This document shows, piece by piece, positions 54,537 through 64,000 of a stretch of 64,000 nucleotides of DNA; the stretch's first letter is position 1; every line of letters starts with the position of its first letter. The stretch covers positions 620,001 through 684,000 of the forward strand of contig OZ017755.1 of assembly GCA_963969365.1 (NCBI GenBank), read 5' to 3'. Both the position numbers and the translations under genes were made by a program. Under the pieces are notes generated by a model. That model searched no databases. It saw nothing but the letters and a program-made list of their open reading frames with translations, and was not told where the DNA came from. This DNA comes from Asterochloris sp. CNOR1. Taxonomy: Eukaryota > Chlorophyta > Trebouxiophyceae > Trebouxiales > Trebouxiaceae.

Positions 54537-57345
54537 TCATTGCTTGACGTCAAAGGCAAATCCCTGCAGGCAACATTCAAGCCTCACTTGAGCTGCAGGG
54601 TGGCCCAACAAGATACTCCATACAAGTGGATACAGGCTAATGCAGGAGCTAGAGAACACTCAGGCTCACCAGCTTTGGCCTTGTGTCTGGCTTGCGCACA
54701 TCGACCTGCCCAGTCACACCCATCCTAATCTTAGGCCTAACCTCCTGCACAATGTAGGTGGGCAGGTTCACAGTTTCTGAAGACCAGCCTATGTGTACAC
54801 CAGGCAAGCCTGCCTTCACAGCACGCATGAGGCAGCCAGCAGGCAGCAGAGTACGCATCAACTGTGCATAGCTTGTACCTGTGACTGCCCATCCAAGCGG
54901 CTCAGCAATACCCCAGGGGGCAGGCAAACTGCTGCAGGACCCACCTGCTCATACAGAATGGTCAGCAGTCCGCCGGTGTCGATCCTGAGCTTGCTCACAG
55001 CACCGTCCTGCAGTCTGTGGGAGTAGCCCACGACGGCCTTGGTGTCGCCGCCGTTGATGGGCCGGGTGACCTCTGCGCCAGCTGTGCGGGCAGCATCCAG
55101 GTTGTGTGCATAGTGCAGCTTCAGGGTGTTGCCTGCAGCATGGTGAGGCTGTATGATCATCAGCTGCAGACCAAGGGTTTCCTGTGACAGAACAGGGCAA
55201 GTGCTTGTCAGCAAAGGGGCTCCAAGAACTACAGGCTTCATCAGCCTCTGCACAACGCAGCTTCACGGTGTTCCTGCAGAGAGACACGGTGCCTGTGAGC
55301 AGGGCCACAGCAGATACGCTGCATCATTGTGTGCCACACAGTGTTGCCTTCCATGCAAGCAGCAGGCAGAGATTGTCAGCAGAAGCTGCACCTGTATAGC
55401 ATGACTAAAATTTGCAGTGACAAGCTGGCTCCTTGACAAGGCTGTCCTGTACCACCAGCAGATCAGCATCAGCTACATTGCAGCTTGATGCTCCCTTGCA
55501 CAGCACTGAACGCTCTGATCACAGCAGCACATGCTGACCGGTATGTAGCCTTGTGCATATGAGCTGGCGCAGCAGCTGCATCACTTAAGGTTGCATGCCA
55601 GCATTGACACCCTGCCTGTCAGGCAATGCAGGTGGTGCTACTGTGTCAACTGCAGAGAGCAGGAGGATGCTGGCTGTTCAGCTTGCGGCCCTTGCCAGCC
55701 ATTCCAGCAGCCAGTCCCAAGCTTGACGCAGCATCTGCGCATGCCTGCGAGCAGCCCTGTCTCAACAGGATGCACAGCAAAGGCAGCTCAGCTGGGTAAC
55801 ACAGGATGCTGCAGCCTGCCACACTGAACCAGAGCCCAGCGGGAGTATGAAAGCATGTGTGCACCCACCCCTGTCTGTCAGGATGCCGCCTAGCTGGTAG
55901 TCCAGGCCATGGTAGCCCAACCCTGCGCTCCAGGCAGTCACATCCGCCTTGTTGGTGTCGTAGGTGGCATCACCGCCCACCACAACAACCTCCTTGCCTG
56001 CACACAGTAGCAGAGGCAGCAATCAGGCGGCTGGACACAAGTGCAGGTTTGTCCTGTGCAGAGTCAGGTCAGCAGGATACTGGCTGGAGCAGTGCAGATG
56101 CCTGCCACTGGCCGGTAGAGGTCTGTAGTAATGCTAGCTGCCTGATGCAATCCGGGCAAGCAAGGCCACAGCAGCACCCAGCGCAAGCTCACCATCAATG
56201 CCGAAGCCATCCTTGCCTGCACATCACAACAGGCATCAGTCATATTGATTTGCAGCATGCAGTGAGCAGCGCCATTGGAGTCTCAAGCATGCGTTTCCAG
56301 CAAACACACCTGTGGAGGCAGAGATGTCGAGCTTGGGGCTGTTGGTGAGCCCCAGCTTGCTCTTCAGGGTGAAGTAAGGTGCTGAGTAGTCCAGCGCGAG
56401 CTGCGGGGCCATGCAGCAGGGTGAGCAAAAGGAGCACAGCATTACAGCTGAGAGATGCAGAGCAGGGGGGGGACCCCAAGTTCAGATCTGCAGCAGGTGC
56501 GTGCAGCCATGCAGAGGAGCGCCAAAATGCTGGACACAGCATTGCCCACAAGGAAGGTCTACACACCTTGCCAGAGTTCTCGTCCGGGATGGTGCCGCTC
56601 AGTGTAACATTCACGCCAGGAGCAGGGTTCTTCAGGGTGGCTGTTCCCAGCACCTGTAGGAGAAGCAAGGGCTTTGCCTCATGCAGACCATACACAGGCA
56701 GCAAGCGCTGAAACTGGCCCATACAGGCCCCACGGGGACGCCCCATGGGGACGTATTGCCTTGAAGGCCATGCATCGGCGGCCAGATGACGCACCTGCTG
56801 CTCATACAACTACGAAAGGGTTTGTAGGGCATGCAGAGCTGAGGCACCCGAGCTGTACAGCGGTCACTAGCAGTCACAGACAGGCAGGCAGCATCAATTA
56901 GTGCTTGGTGCCCGCACACCTTCCCGTCTCCCAGGATGCTGGCTGTGAAGCCATACTTTTCAGTGCCATAGGCTGCCTTGATGATGCTTTCGAGCCTCTC
57001 GCCCTTGACAGAGGTGGTGGTGCTGAACTCCTGCAGGCAGGGCGGATGCACTGGAATCTTCTGTCTTGCCAACAGGCTGTGGCACAGAAGGCTGCGCACT
57101 GGGGAGCACACGAAGACACCAGGCAGCGCTCACCACTCCATCTGCAGTTTTGCTGGTGAGCTGCACCATGTTATCAAACTGGAATGCCCCAGTCTTGCCT
57201 CCATAGAGCAGTTCTGCAGGCAGGGGCCAACCTCAGCCGGCGCCCTGCATACAGGCAGGGCATGCATGTGGCTGGCAGGAGCTGAGCCAGCCCTCACACC
57301 TCTGGTGGCACGGTCGAGGTCCGTGAAGCCTGGGATTCTTGACAT
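54537..57345 (-). CDS. VDAC: Mitochondrial porin (VDAC)
   Basis: This is a 19-stranded beta-barrel channel of the mitochondrial outer membrane for metabolites and ATP. Ten exons (57345-57300, 57213-57134, 57030-56920, 56653-56567, 56400-56310, 56216-56193, 55997-55869, 55132-54945, 54744-54670, 54563-54537) give 285 residues, phases consistent throughout. It starts MSRIPGFTDLDRATRELLYG, the usual amphipathic N-helix region. The eukaryotic porin signature area is GLDYQLGGILTDRG followed by NTLKLHYAHNLD. The C-terminus KLGFAFDVKQ is reached only by splicing a 9-codon last exon. An in-frame ATG lies 8 codons upstream of the chosen start (57369); I prefer the inner one because porins start directly at this motif. 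Confidence 0.93.
55104..55280 (-). repeat. Exon-edge echo x2: acceptor end of VDAC exon 8
   Basis: The real border (plus-strand gtgcagcttcagggtgttgc then ctgcag, ending 55138) is echoed at about 55246-55279 (acgcagcttcacggtgttcc then tgcag). The copy is about 140 bases into the 735-base intron 7 and keeps a CTGCAG acceptor. Confidence 0.72.
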
Positions 57346-57634
57346 GATGACTGCGTCTCTTACAGACAAGCAGCAGCAGCAGATCAGGCTCCCGGGGTGA
57401 CTGGCACGCTCTTTGTGAATAAATGGGTTTTTTTCCCCTTTTCAGACTCTGACTCAGCACGATGGCCAACTGCCCACCTTGCTTGAAGCTCTGAGAGATC
57501 CCCTAGCAGCCCTGCTTCAGCATTTACACTAAGCAGCCCCGCCGCATGTGACTAGCATTTGACTCGAAGTGCACTGCGCAGGGCAGGGGGTCTGGTCAGC
57601 GAGGGGTCACACTGAAGCTGCTGCACTGAGGGGC
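57346..57634. promoter_or_regulatory. Interval between VDAC start and regulatory IDH stop
   Basis: 289 bases that contain the VDAC promoter and the 3' untranslated region of the next gene. A T-run (57425-57441, gggtttttttccccttttc) is the only distinct string. Confidence 0.4.
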
Positions 57635-60600
57635 TCAGTCATAGCGCCCCTTGTACTTGGTTTGAAGGTTGCGAATCACAGCGTCAACCACTTTGGAGGT
57701 AGTGCCGGTACCCTTGAGATCTGGCGTCAATATACTCTTGTCGCCAGCCTTGATGACTGCCAGCGTGGCATTCTCCAGCCTGCATTGCACACATGCCCAT
57801 TGAAGCCAATCCTTGAGCCATGCAGTCAAAAAAAGCCGATCATATTGCTCATGCCATCCTCAAGGGTGTGCTGAACTGCAGCTTGGCAGTCACTGTGCTC
57901 TACAAAAGCCAGTCCCCAAGCAACCCCACCTGTCTGAAAAGTCTGGCAGGTTCATGTATCTGAAGGCCATGGCCATGCTCAGCAGCATGGCAATAGGGTT
58001 TGCAACGCCCTTGCCTGCAGCACAGCAGGTCAGCCACTGCTTGCAGGAGGGCCTTCTTCCAGGCAGCTGGCACATCGCCTCAGCACATGGGTGAAGCATG
58101 CAGCTGCGCAATGCAGCTCAGCCCAGGCCTTCTGCCCGCCCACAGGGCAGCTCACCAGCAATGTCCCTGCCAACATGCCGCGCCCCCTGCTCAAAGATGG
58201 CTGCTGTCTCACCAACATTGACACCTGCAGAGTAGCAGACTCCCTCTGAGAAGCTCAATCTCTGGACCGCACTTGGTGCTGGCCTGGCCCATGTGACTCA
58301 AAGGGGGCAATGTAGGCCAATGCATGGTTCACAGCAAATCAGGAGCTGCACAAGGGGGCAGGCAGCTCGCAGCTGGATCATTGCAGCAATTCCTAGGCAC
58401 CTGCCACCTGCTCAGGCAGCTCTTCACAATGCTGTGAAGCACAGTTTGCATGAACTGCAGCAGAGGCACTGAATGTCTGCAGGGCCTGACCTGGAGTGAC
58501 GCCTGCACCACCTGTGAGGCCGCTGGCAATGTTGGAGACAAGGTTACCATACAGGTTGGGCGTGACCAGCACATCGAATTGCTCAGGGTGGCTCACAAGC
58601 TGCATGCCTGCAAATGGGGGGGGGTGCACATGAGCCACCAGATCAGGGCATGCAGACTTGCTCTGGCATCTGCACCGTTTAGAGCAGCCCTGTGGGTTTG
58701 GCGGGCAGTGCAGCGCAGGCTGGCATGACCACGCAGTACTGCCATGTTCAAGCATTCAAACAGCAAGCACGTAAGGGGACGCAAGGGGACAGCGTCACCC
58801 TTCTCTCAGCCAACACAAGAATGCTGCTCAAGGCATGTCAAGCTGCACTGACTCTCTGCAAAGCCAAACATGCTCACAGGTGTTGTCCACAATCATCTCC
58901 TGAGCTTGGATTGTTGGGTACTGCTTGGCCACCGCTCTGAACTCCTACAGGTAGCAGGATCAACAGCAGTCAGAACATTGTCAGGTGCACTGCATCGGCA
59001 CTGCCCACAGAGTATACTGGCAAAAGCACTGATTGAAGTGCATTGCCACCAATACTCAGGTTGCATAAGCACCAGACTCAGCAGAAGTTGTTTTTGGGTG
59101 ATGAGTCTGCTCTGCCGCATGACAGCCTGGAGCTTGCGACGCCTCACCTTCAGGAACAGGCCATCTGACAGCTTCATGATGTTGGCCTTGTGCACTGCAG
59201 TGACCTTCTTGCGGTTGTTGAGGAAGGCATAGCCAAAGGCATACTCTGCTGTGCGCCGCGACTTGAGCTCTGTGATGACCTGCAGCCAGCAAGGTCTCTT
59301 GACGCAGTGTGCGTACTCAGTGTGAATCTCAGCAGGCAGTGTCAAGACTGAAACAGCTTTTTCCATCTGAGGCCAGCACATCAAGGCCACAGGCGGCATG
59401 AGCAGATATTGTGCAGACCCCTGCACAAGGGCAGGCCGCAGGCACTGCCCATCCCCGCGCAAGCTGTGCAACAGCTTTGTGACCAAGCAACTGCAAATTG
59501 TGTCAATGGGATGCGCAGCTGTCACTCCCAAACTGACTGTGCACGGCCTGCGCGAGCAGGATGGAGGCCAGCAGGACCACAGTCAGAGCACATGCTCCTC
59601 ATGAAGTGCTCACCTTCAGCGACTCAATCACATCTGGTACTACCTCATGCTCCAGCCCACTGTACTCGCCCTCTGTGTTCTCCCTGCAGGGTGAGAGCCC
59701 CTGGTGAGCACTAGCAGCACCGCAGCGCCTGGCCAACGCAGGACCAGAAATGCAAGAGCTGTCCTGAGCGGCGTCAACCCACTTCTGAGACGCAGGACTT
59801 GAAAGGCCCGCAGCTTCGTGCACCTCATGCAGCATTGTAAGCACCGGCGGAATTGATGATGTGGCAAAGAGCAATCGCGATGCATGAGGGAAAAGGGCGT
59901 GCCCCAAGGAGTGTTGATGCAATGAAGGCAGGGCTGACCTAATGACCACAATGTCGACGTCTTTGTGGCGAGTTGGGAGGCCGCTCATGCTGAAGCCATG
60001 CACCAGGTTGACATGCAGGTCCAGCTGCTTGCGGAGCTGCAGGTCACAGGCGCAGCAGTGAGCTGCTTGCTGCAAGGGACATGTGCTGGCACCTCTTGAC
60101 ATATACAGATCCGGCGAGGGCCTCGAGCTGCCGCCTCTGCCAGGATGCACATGCTGCGGGGGACTCATACCTCGCTCCCATACACATGCTCTAAGGGACT
60201 CAAAGGTGCCAGCCCTGCTGCTTTGCCCATGACCAAGCAGGATGCAGACCGGAGGAACAGCACTGGTGCATCAAGAGAGCCAGGAGCACAGTATGCAAGC
60301 CCACCCTTGCTTGTGCTGCACAGAACCGTGGACAACCTTACCAGATGGAGAGTGTCCAAGCAAAGCAAGCCCTGTGCGAACACATGACAAGGCACTCCTC
60401 TGCCCACCTGGACGTTCAGGCTCTCTGTGGCTGTGCTCTTGGACAGCGGCGTGAACAGGGTGCCCTTCAGGCACACCCCTGTGCGAAGAATGGATTCCAG
60501 CACAGCCGGGGGAACAGACTGCACTGGCATGCCATTTGGTGCCGTGCCGTGCAGGTCGTCAAACCTGCATTGCAGAGGCCGCAGTGAGCTGTGCTGCAGT

Positions 60601-61237
60601 GAGTTGTGCTGCAGCAATGCGCGATCTGCAGTGCTCATGCAGCTGAGGAAGTGAGCCATATTTCCAGCAGGCACTTAGCATGCTGCTGCTGCGGGCAACA
60701 ACATGCCCACATGGGCCTGGCACAAAGCATCCAAGCATCAGCTGGCAGCATTGCAGAGGGGAGGGCTGGTCTGACAGGCAGGTGCTCAGCTTAGCTGCAC
60801 AGGCAGGGCGCTAGTGCAGGTCATTGGGACCAGTGACTGCTTGCCTCTCCCAGCGAATGGGGGCATCCATTGCAGCCACCACTTTCTGCACGGCGTCGCA
60901 GGTCTCTGGCCCAATCCCGTCGCCTGGGATGAGGGTGATCTCCTGTGGCTTGGCGTCGTTCACGTGGGGCACATAGGTCATTAAGCACCGTGCCTGCAGT
61001 TGTACAAGCTGACCTGATAGCAGTCTGCACCTGAGGTTGAGGAAAGCACTGGCAAGGCTGCGCTGGGCAACATGTGCAGCTGTGCAAGCAGGTACCCAGG
61101 TGACAGCAATGTGCCTTGAAATACATCCATTGTCAGGTTGTCAGGCCAGCCAGGAGAGAGGTTCTGTTCACCTGCTGTGCTGCATCTCGAATAGCCTGGC
61201 CCCTGGAGGCCAGGGCTTGCGCAGCCCGGCCTAGCAT
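57635..61237 (-). CDS. IDH1: NAD-isocitrate dehydrogenase, regulatory subunit
   Basis: This is a mitochondrial matrix TCA-cycle enzyme subunit (yeast naming). Eleven exons (61237-61172, 60993-60845, 60564-60408, 60036-59939, 59683-59614, 59279-59148, 58944-58878, 58607-58491, 58224-58156, 58014-57930, 57779-57635) total 1,155 bases, 384 residues. The N-terminus [20 protein letters not shown] is a typical matrix-targeting helix. Family motifs include [51 protein letters not shown] and [20 protein letters not shown]. The stretch [15 protein letters not shown] has Val-His where the catalytic partner has Arg-Pro, marking it as the non-catalytic subunit. The second intron has a GC donor. Confidence 0.95.
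60565..60844 (-). other. GC-AG intron in regulatory IDH gene
   Basis: On the minus strand GGGAGAG|GCAAGC joins ATGCAG|GTTTGAC. This gives WERFDDLHG, the conserved WERF block of the family. The frame without splicing reaches a stop soon after. Confidence 0.82.
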
Positions 61238-61601
61238 TGCCACTGCTTGTGTGCAGAGCAGCTGTACTCCTCAGATGGCCTTAGGTGGCACCAGTGAGCT
61301 CCTGTGCCACAGATTGCTCCTCTCTGGCAATGCCCCAGAGAGCAGCAACTGCTTTGGCTGAATGCACCGATTGATTGCAGCCCGGTCCCGTTGATCGATG
61401 CTGAGTGAATGCTGGCAAGCTATTTCAGCCGGGCGCCTGCTAACCTCAGGCCTCAAAAAGCAAAACCTGGCATGTAGTTGAATAGTGAGGGCTTTTGATA
61501 TTGCAGCCCTCATTCTGCTTTCTCAGCCAGCCAGCACTATTCACGAGGCATCGAGCTTTACATCAGAGCAAAGCGTGAGCGGTTGCTGAGACAGGGCTGA
61601 A
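61238..61601. promoter_or_regulatory. Bidirectional promoter of the NAD-IDH subunit pair
   Basis: 364 bases between start codons of two head-to-head genes for the two subunits of one enzyme. A duplicated tattgcagccc-like string (61373-61384, 61499-61510) is the only internal similarity. No TATA box is evident. Confidence 0.6.
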
Positions 61602-64000
61602 ATGAGGAGGGCAGCACTGGGAGCTGCTGCTCAATTGAGGAATGCTGCAATCCAATCTGGGGAGAGGAGCTTTGCCTCAGAGGTTCAGCCTGTCACAGCA
61701 ACACTCTTCCCAGGTCTGCCCCTCATATCTCACCTGCATGGCTCAGCTTCATTTGTAGTGTCCAGGCGCAACATTGTCAGGCACTGACAGCTTGCTGTGG
61801 CTGTCAGGACATACTACAATTGCACAATGTCGGGCATGCGCAGCAATGAGCCAGGCAGAGCTGCATTGCTGTGCTGTTGCAGTCTAATGTGCTGCTGGAT
61901 GGTCGCAGGTGATGGCATTGGCCCCGACATTGCAGAAGCAGTGAAGACAGTGTTCAGTGCTGCCAAGGCCCCAATCGTGTGGGAGGAGCAGATAGTGGGC
62001 ACCACTGTGGATTCCCGCACCAACAGCATGGTGTCCCGGGAGAATCTGGACTCCGTTCTTGTGAGTGTAGCGTCAAGCGCTGTTCCTCGCTTGCTGCACT
62101 CTGCACGCTGAAATCCCTCTGCATGCTGAGCGCCCCACTGCTTGCTTCACAGCACTGGTAGCTCAATGGCCTGCTTGCTTGGGGCCAGCAGCGTCCCTGA
62201 CATCAGGTTGGCAGGCAAGCAGGGCTGGACTGGCCTGGCAAGTGCCGATTTTCACAGATGGACGCTCAATCTGCTGCCTGCACTGACCAGCCGTTGCATG
62301 CCGGCCAGGCAAATCCACATGTACTGCTTGCCCTTTGGCTCTGGCACAGCTCTGCGCTGCACCGCTACCTGCTTATTAGCATGCAGTACGCCAAGCTCAA
62401 AGGTGTCCCCTGGCTGCCTCTGCAGAAAAATAGGATTGGTTTGAAAGGCCCCATGGCCACCCCCATTGGCAAGGGCCACCGCTCGCTGAACCTGACCCTC
62501 CGCAAGGAGTTGCAGCTGTACGCCAATGTGCGCCCCTGTTTCAGCGTGCCAGGCTACAAGACGAGATACGACAATGTCAACCTGGTCACTATCAGGCACG
62601 TTTCCGCATTGTATTGGCAGGGGGCAGATGAGCCAGGTTCACAGAGGGCTCAGCGGCACCCGTGTGCCTGTTGTGCAATGCATGGTGCTGGATGACAGCT
62701 GTCATCGATTGTGTAGTATTCTTGGCTGCAACATGTCACCATGAGTCATGCCTCCTGCAGCAGACATGACTGCCAGTTGGTCTTCATGGGGCTTGGTGGG
62801 GCTGTGCACTGTCACCTAGCTGCACAAGCTGGGCCTGCTGAAGCGAGCCTCTCCAGCTGTCCAGGGGTAACGCTTGCAGGCTGGCCGGCCTAAAAGAATC
62901 CTGGGAGGGGTGTGCAAGGGAAGCAGCATGCATTTGCGCCTGATGTGGAGATGTGATGCAGATGATTCATCCCGGGCAAGAGGGTCCCTTTGCAGGAGAG
63001 CAGCTGAAGTGCAGGCACACCTCCTGCAGGGGTCACACTGGGGGTGTAAATGCTCAGGGAAGACACAGAGGGTGCAGCAGGAGAGTGCATGTGCCCTGGC
63101 TGCAGGGAAAACACAGAGGGTGAGTACAGTGGGCTGGAGCATGAGGTCATCCCCGGCGTGGTGGAGTCTCTAAAGGTGGGCCTGACTCTGAGGCTTTGCT
63201 GGGCCTGAACCCTCAGGTGTGCTTGCTTGGCTGTGGCCCTCTCTCGGACAAAAGCAACAGCACCTGGCCGTCCCCAAAACAGGCTTCACAGAAGCCTCGC
63301 TGGATGGGACCTTTACGTGCTGCTCTATGTCATCACGTTGGACGTGTGCAGTGCCTCAGCTTGGAGCTGGGAAGGCACAGGACAGGCTCTGAACCATCTG
63401 GACCTTCCCCGCTGGTCACTGTGCGGGTTGCCAGCACCCATGTCGTGGCCCACAGTCCTCCTAGGCACAGGACAAGTTTCTATGCATGCCCCTGCAGATT
63501 ATCACACGTGCAGCCAGCACCCGCGTGGCCGAGTATGCCTTCAAATATGCTCAGGACAACGGCCGAAAGAAGGTGTCAGCCGTGCACAAGGCCAACATCA
63601 TGAAGCTGACGGATGGGCTGTTCATAAAATGCTGCCGAGAGGGTGCGCCTGCATTGCCCTTCCCCTTAGCCTGCACGACTGTACGGCCTGCCACCCTCTG
63701 CTTTCTGTGCTCTGAATCTGGTCCCCGGGTCTTGTTGCCACTGTCTGCCTTCAGACGTGCCCCACACCAGCCTGCACGGCTTACGTATGCTGCTATGGGC
63801 GCAGCACATTGCCCGCACCTGGGTGTGACTTGCTGTGGGCTTTGCTGGACGCACTTGGGTATCATGCTCTTTCTGCATGCAGGTATCAAAGTCTGTCGCG
63901 CAGTAGGTACTGACATAGTGCTAGCTGCCCTGCGTAAAAAGGAAGTCACCCCAACATTCAGACGCAAGAGATAATTGTAGCCAGCATACTCAATGCAGCA
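61602..64000 (+). CDS. IDH2: NAD-isocitrate dehydrogenase, catalytic subunit (3' end beyond window)
   Basis: This is the catalytic partner of the neighbouring gene (yeast naming). Exons 61602-61713, 61909-62060, 62426-62595, 63106-63175 and 63498-63642 have consistent phases and cover about the first 216 residues of an expected 360-370. The presequence [20 protein letters not shown] is followed by [15 protein letters not shown]. Substrate-binding residues are all there: [20 protein letters not shown] (the Ser-Asn-Arg-Arg set) and [19 protein letters not shown]. Helix [19 protein letters not shown] follows. After the donor at 63643 no further family sequence appears before the edge; the rest is probably intron. 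An in-frame stretch at about 63881-63974 ([13 protein letters not shown] ... RRKR, stop) does not resemble IDH. Confidence 0.93.
62596..63105 (+). other. GC-AG intron in catalytic IDH gene
   Basis: ACTATCAG|GCACGT joins CTGCAG|GGAAAAC to give VTIRENTEGE. The regulatory gene has an intron at exactly the same codon and phase, but there with a GT donor (ATTAG|GTCAGC, 59938). Confidence 0.85.
63055..63125 (+). repeat. Exon-edge echo x2: acceptor end of catalytic IDH exon 4
   Basis: The real start cag|ggaaaacacagagggtgag (63103 on) is preceded 48 bases upstream by cagggaagacacagagggtg (63055-63074). Splicing to the copy would shift into [10 protein letters not shown]..., so it is a plausible decoy acceptor. 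Confidence 0.75.

Overview
This is nuclear DNA from an intron-rich eukaryote, most likely a green alga (Chlorophyta; trebouxiophyte-like is a guess). Every recognisable protein is broken into short exons. Acceptors are usually CTGCAG, donors are GTGAG-like, and a few donors are GC. The gene set (plant-type GT14 glycosyltransferase, LUL-type RING ligase, nucleoplasmin-FKBP histone chaperone, plant-style NAD-isocitrate dehydrogenase pair) fits Viridiplantae. I saw no bacterial operons, CRISPR arrays, rRNA or tRNA genes. Exon coordinates were read by hand from splice signals. Exon lengths and phases sum to an intact frame for SET, LUL, MAK16, FKBP, RAMP4, cytochrome c, VDAC and regulatory IDH.

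Layout, left to right: a G-patch/C2H2 zinc-finger gene runs off the left edge (minus). A large imperfect inverted repeat follows, with arms 3004-6913 and 7418-11304 around a 504-base spacer. Next come a GT14 membrane glycosyltransferase (minus), a small stand-alone SET-domain protein (plus), and a CHD1 chromatin remodeller of about 20.4 kb (minus). CHD1 is divergent from a LUL/MGRN1-type ubiquitin ligase (plus). MAK16, a 60S ribosome assembly factor (minus), is followed by a nuclear FKBP prolyl isomerase with a nucleoplasmin-like head (plus), RAMP4/SERP1 (minus), and a doubtful small coiled-coil gene (plus).

The last 11 kb are mitochondrial: cytochrome c (plus), VDAC porin (minus), the regulatory NAD-IDH subunit (minus) and the catalytic NAD-IDH subunit (plus, running off the right edge). 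The two IDH genes are head to head with 364 bases between their start codons, which would suit balanced expression of the two subunits of one complex.

The most unusual signal is a recurring pattern inside introns. Short degenerate copies of the adjacent exon edge, usually with the splice site still attached, are tandemly repeated next to the real exon. I found such 'exon-edge echoes' in at least seven genes (G-patch, GT14, CHD1, LUL, FKBP, VDAC, catalytic IDH), with two to five copies each. They look like a genome-wide tandem-duplication process at exon-intron borders and could supply decoy or alternative splice sites.
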